64,000 bases of DNA from Tillandsia leiboldiana. Its lineage: Eukaryota > Streptophyta > Magnoliopsida > Poales > Bromeliaceae. Position numbers and translations under genes: made by a program. Under the pieces are notes generated by a model that was not told the DNA's origin, ran no database searches, and was given only the letters and a program-made list of their open reading frames with translations. Below, piece after piece: positions 61,201 to 64,000 of the stretch; within the stretch, counting starts at the first letter, position 1, and each line of letters begins with the position of its first letter. The DNA is taken from contig CM055066.1 in the NCBI GenBank assembly GCA_029204045.2, positions 51,144,998-51,208,997 of the forward strand. The letters run 5' to 3'.

Positions 61201-61839
61201 TTTATAAAATAATCTTATAGAGATAATTGTATGTGTACCCCTGAAATCTGAAAAAATATCTAATTTATCCTTCTTATTTTTTCCTTTCTAATATAGTCTT
61301 CGTACGTTCCACCGTTATTAAAAATATTCCTACCGTTTTCCTTTGTTAAGTTAATTAAGTTTAAACTAGAGTTAAATAATAATCGGAGTTGAAAACTATT
61401 AGATATACCTATTTTGTCCCTATCTACCAAAACTATTGAAAATTTTAGGCTTCGTTGGTTCGGGTTTAGCCGGGTTTTAGTTATACCGGGGATAGGTATA
61501 AATTGTGGTTTAGTTGGAACTAGAGTAAATTTGCGTTTGGTTCGGTTTAAGAGTAATACCGGGTTTAAGAGAAATTGTGTTTGGTAAGTTAAAAAGGAAT
61601 AAGAAGAATAAGACGAATAAGAGAAATTTGTGTTTGGTTGGGAATAGCGGAATAAGAAGAATTGAAGGATTAAATATTTTTATTTACTAATTTACTCTTT
61701 ATAATATTAATAAATATTAAAGAATTAAATGTTTTATTTCTTTTTTAAATATTTTATATATTTTTATAAAATTATATAAAATTAACAATTTAATTTATAT
61801 ATTTTAAAAATGAAAAAAAATTTAGAAGATTTGCAAACC

Positions 61840-62640
61840 CATTTCTCTCAAACAAGATGGCACAATTATATGAACCAAAATCCATTTATCTCCTACAAGC
61901 TTGACACATTCCTCTCAATCAAGATAACAATATTAGTACAAGCAGCACACATACCTCTCAACAAGACGGTTACAATTAGTACAAGCAACACACATACCTC
62001 ACAAACAAGATGACTATATTAATACAAGCAGCACACATAGCTCCCAAACAAGACGGCACAATTAGTACAAGTAGCACACATACCTCTCAAACAAGATGAC
62101 AATATTAATACAAGCAGCACACATACCTCTCAAACAAGACGGCTACAATTAGTACAAGCAGCACACATAGCTCCCAAACAAGACGGCACAATTACTACAA
62201 GCAGCACACATACCTCTCAAACAAGATGACAATATTAATACAAGCAGCACACATAGCTCCCAAACAAGACGGCTACAATTAGTACAAGCAGCACACATAC
62301 CTCACAAACAACATGACTATATTAATACAAGCAGCACACATAGCTCCCAAACAAGACGGCACAATTACTACAAGCAGCACACATACCTCTCAAACAAGAT
62401 GACAATATTAATACAAGCAGCACACATAGCTCCCAAACAAGACGGCACAATTAGTACAAGCAGCACACATACCTCTCAAACAAGATGACAATATTAATAC
62501 AAGCAGCACACATACCTCTCAAACAAGACGGCACAATTTGTACAAGTAGCACACATACCTCTCAAACAAGACGGCACAATTAGTACAAGTAGCACACATA
62601 CCTCTCAAACAAGATGACAATATTAATACAAGCAGCCACA
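61840..62640. repeat. Tandem array, about 17 copies of a 43-bp unit
   Basis: Units read AATACAAGCAGCACACATAC then CTCTCAAACAAGATGACAAT, with two variants (CTCTCAAACAAGATGACA and CTCCCAAACAAGACGGCA) that alternate irregularly. It lies between the transposase stop and the left TIR. Confidence 0.95.
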
Positions 62641-62676
62641 CTCCATAATTTTTGTATAATACAATCCTTAATTTTC

Positions 62677-64000
62677 CTAAGTACGAGTATTCCATAACTG
62701 GTTAGTTATAAATGTGCGCAAGTCGTCGCCTCTCCGTGATTCTGAACTCCCAGCATTATCACCCGTATCCTCGTCACCTAAATCCGTTGGTTCTTCCTCC
62801 AACTCTTCGTTAAAGATAGCATCTGCACCTTGGTGTCGTCGAATGAAATTGTGTATAACACAACATGCCATCGCAATCTGACATTGAACTCTATATGGAA
62901 ACGGTGTTGCAACTGTCAAAATCTTGAACCGTTTTTTTAAAATACCAAATGTTTTCTCCACGACATTTCTCAATTGAGCATGTCGATGATTATATAGGTC
63001 GCGTGGACTTCGATGAGTGCGGACCCCTGAGTTTCCATCAAATTGGCTAATGTGGTAACGCTCCGATCGATATGGTGCAAGAAATCTTCTGTATTTGCAT
63101 AGCCTGAATCTATCAAATAATATTTGCCTATATATTTTACGAAACATGTACAATGTCATTTGTAATATTCACAATGATTAAAATAATGTAAGAAAACTAA
63201 GTATGTGTGATATACCTTCAGGCACCGTGAAACCTCCACTTTCGCAAGTCCATCGAAGTACTCGCATGTCAGCTGCTGATCCCTCCCAACCCGTGCAGAC
63301 AAATAGAAAGTTGTGGTCAAAGGATACTGCAGCCATCATGTTTGTGAAGTAAATCCTTTGCGATTCCGGAATCTCGGTTGCTTGCTCTTGCGCACTACCA
63401 CGGGAATATGCGTCCCATCAATCGCACCAATTGCATTCTAACAGTAAACATCAAACATAGTAAGTGAATTAATAAAATTTCAAAATGTCCAATAACTTAA
63501 TCACAAATATAAAATTATGCATACCTTGAATGGATGAAAATTTGCATTATCTCTTATTCGAGAATGTACCGGAAGATTATTCGGCGGAAGTTTAATGTAA
63601 TCGTCTTTCAACATTACAATCGCCCGAAGGACATTGTTGAAATGTCGACTGATAGTTTCACCTGAATGTTGAAATGTTTCAGCCATGACCCTATTAGCTA
63701 CCCCATGTCCTATGCAAAACAGAAATATTCCTAACTGTTCTCAATTGTCATATTGTGTGTGTGTCTGTACCAATCCCTTTCGGAGTAGCTCATCGCGCAG
63801 TGCAATGAAAGTCGTGGTCGGCATTCGAAACTGGTCGTACCCACGATCAGGATGACCATTCAAGATATCACATATTAGCTGGTGCCCTGTAAATGGACGG
63901 GTACGACACGGTTGCTTTTCGACGGTTTCCGTAAATGTGAGATAACCTTGCTGAATCAACATTGCAAGTACATCATTCCATATGTCATCGTCATCATGTA
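62677..64000 (-). pseudogene. HARBI1-type (DDE_Tnp_4) transposase, broken
   Basis: Transposase similarity runs from the right edge to the stop at 62677. Readable parts: RPFTGHQLICDILNGH, FQHSGETISRHFNNVLRAIV, NAIGAIDGTHIPVVV (first catalytic Asp), GWEGSAADMRVLRW (second Asp), RFLAPYRSERYHISQF, and NVVEKTFGILKKRFKIL (catalytic Glu). Introns are likely at about 63440-63524 and 63124-63220. Three lesions are visible: an in-frame TGA at 63741-63743, a one-base loss near 63342 in the GFTSQ-MMAA region, and another near 63095 before FLAPYR. The enzyme would cut and join TIR ends but cannot be made from this copy. The N-terminus lies outside the window. Confidence 0.85.

Larger units (their letters stand above)
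61448..64000 (-). mobile_element. PIF/Harbinger element with transposase remnant, extends past the window
   Basis: The left end GGCTTCGTTGGTTCGGG follows TTA (61445-61447). TTATACCGGGGATAGGTATA lies at 61481-61500. A 43-bp tandem array and a transposase on the minus strand follow; the other TIR must lie beyond 64000. The Myb-like second protein of this superfamily is not seen in the window. Confidence 0.75.

Noticed and set aside
61840..62640. Regular 43-bp repeats considered as a CRISPR-like array
   Set aside because: The units are contiguous tandem copies without unique spacers, in a plant transposon.

Overview
This is a plant nuclear window, almost certainly from a monocot. The evidence is GT-AG introns up to several kilobases long, very GC-rich first exons (the DUF1645 gene at 2207, the RCL1-like gene at 24288), CCCTAAA-type telomeric tracts, (CT)n 5' leaders, and dense MITE, hAT, PIF/Harbinger and LTR-type debris. 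The species cannot be fixed from the sequence. A 10-N assembly gap lies at 3125-3134.

Layout. 1-2200: AT-rich intergenic DNA, then a promoter with repeated ACGT motifs. 2207-3124: DUF1645-type gene, cut by the gap. 3135-8250: nested transposons, including a PIF/Harbinger-like element that has picked up pieces of an L-type lectin receptor kinase and an ALOG gene. 8392-12825 (+): three-exon conserved plant gene of unknown function, 267 aa. 13543-19278 (-): eleven-exon protein disulfide isomerase of the PDIL2/P5 type, 365 aa, with a 285-bp minisatellite in intron 1. 19300-24101: hAT elements and microsatellite-flanked foldback MITEs. 24288-29163 (+): RNA 3'-terminal phosphate cyclase-like gene (RCL1), with one exon tandemly amplified and a frameshift in the last exon. 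29400-36300: microsatellites, a duplicated leader-like segment and TIR elements. 36314-38358 (+): 3' part of an AINTEGUMENTA-like AP2 gene whose first coding exons are absent. 38360-46480: retroelement-like and TIR-element DNA. 46486-59056 (-): eleven coding exons of the spliceosomal protein RED/SMU2, 565 aa, with a leader exon probably near 60.9-61.2 kb. 61448-64000: a PIF/Harbinger element with a broken HARBI1-type transposase, running off the right edge.

The genes are unrelated housekeeping or regulatory genes (ER protein folding, ribosome biogenesis, splicing, development) and form no pathway. The mobile DNA is more informative. At least eight PIF-like insertions have TIRs of the form GGnnCnGTTTGG and 3-bp target duplications. 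Several share an ATACCGGGGATAGGTATA-type subterminal motif with the transposase-bearing element at the right edge. A second system consists of foldback elements whose ends are (TA)n or compound (TA)n(GA)n microsatellites, resembling the rice Micron family. Two segmental copies provide internal empty-site controls for insertions. All exon boundaries were derived by hand from GT/AG sites, reading frame and family knowledge; no search was run.
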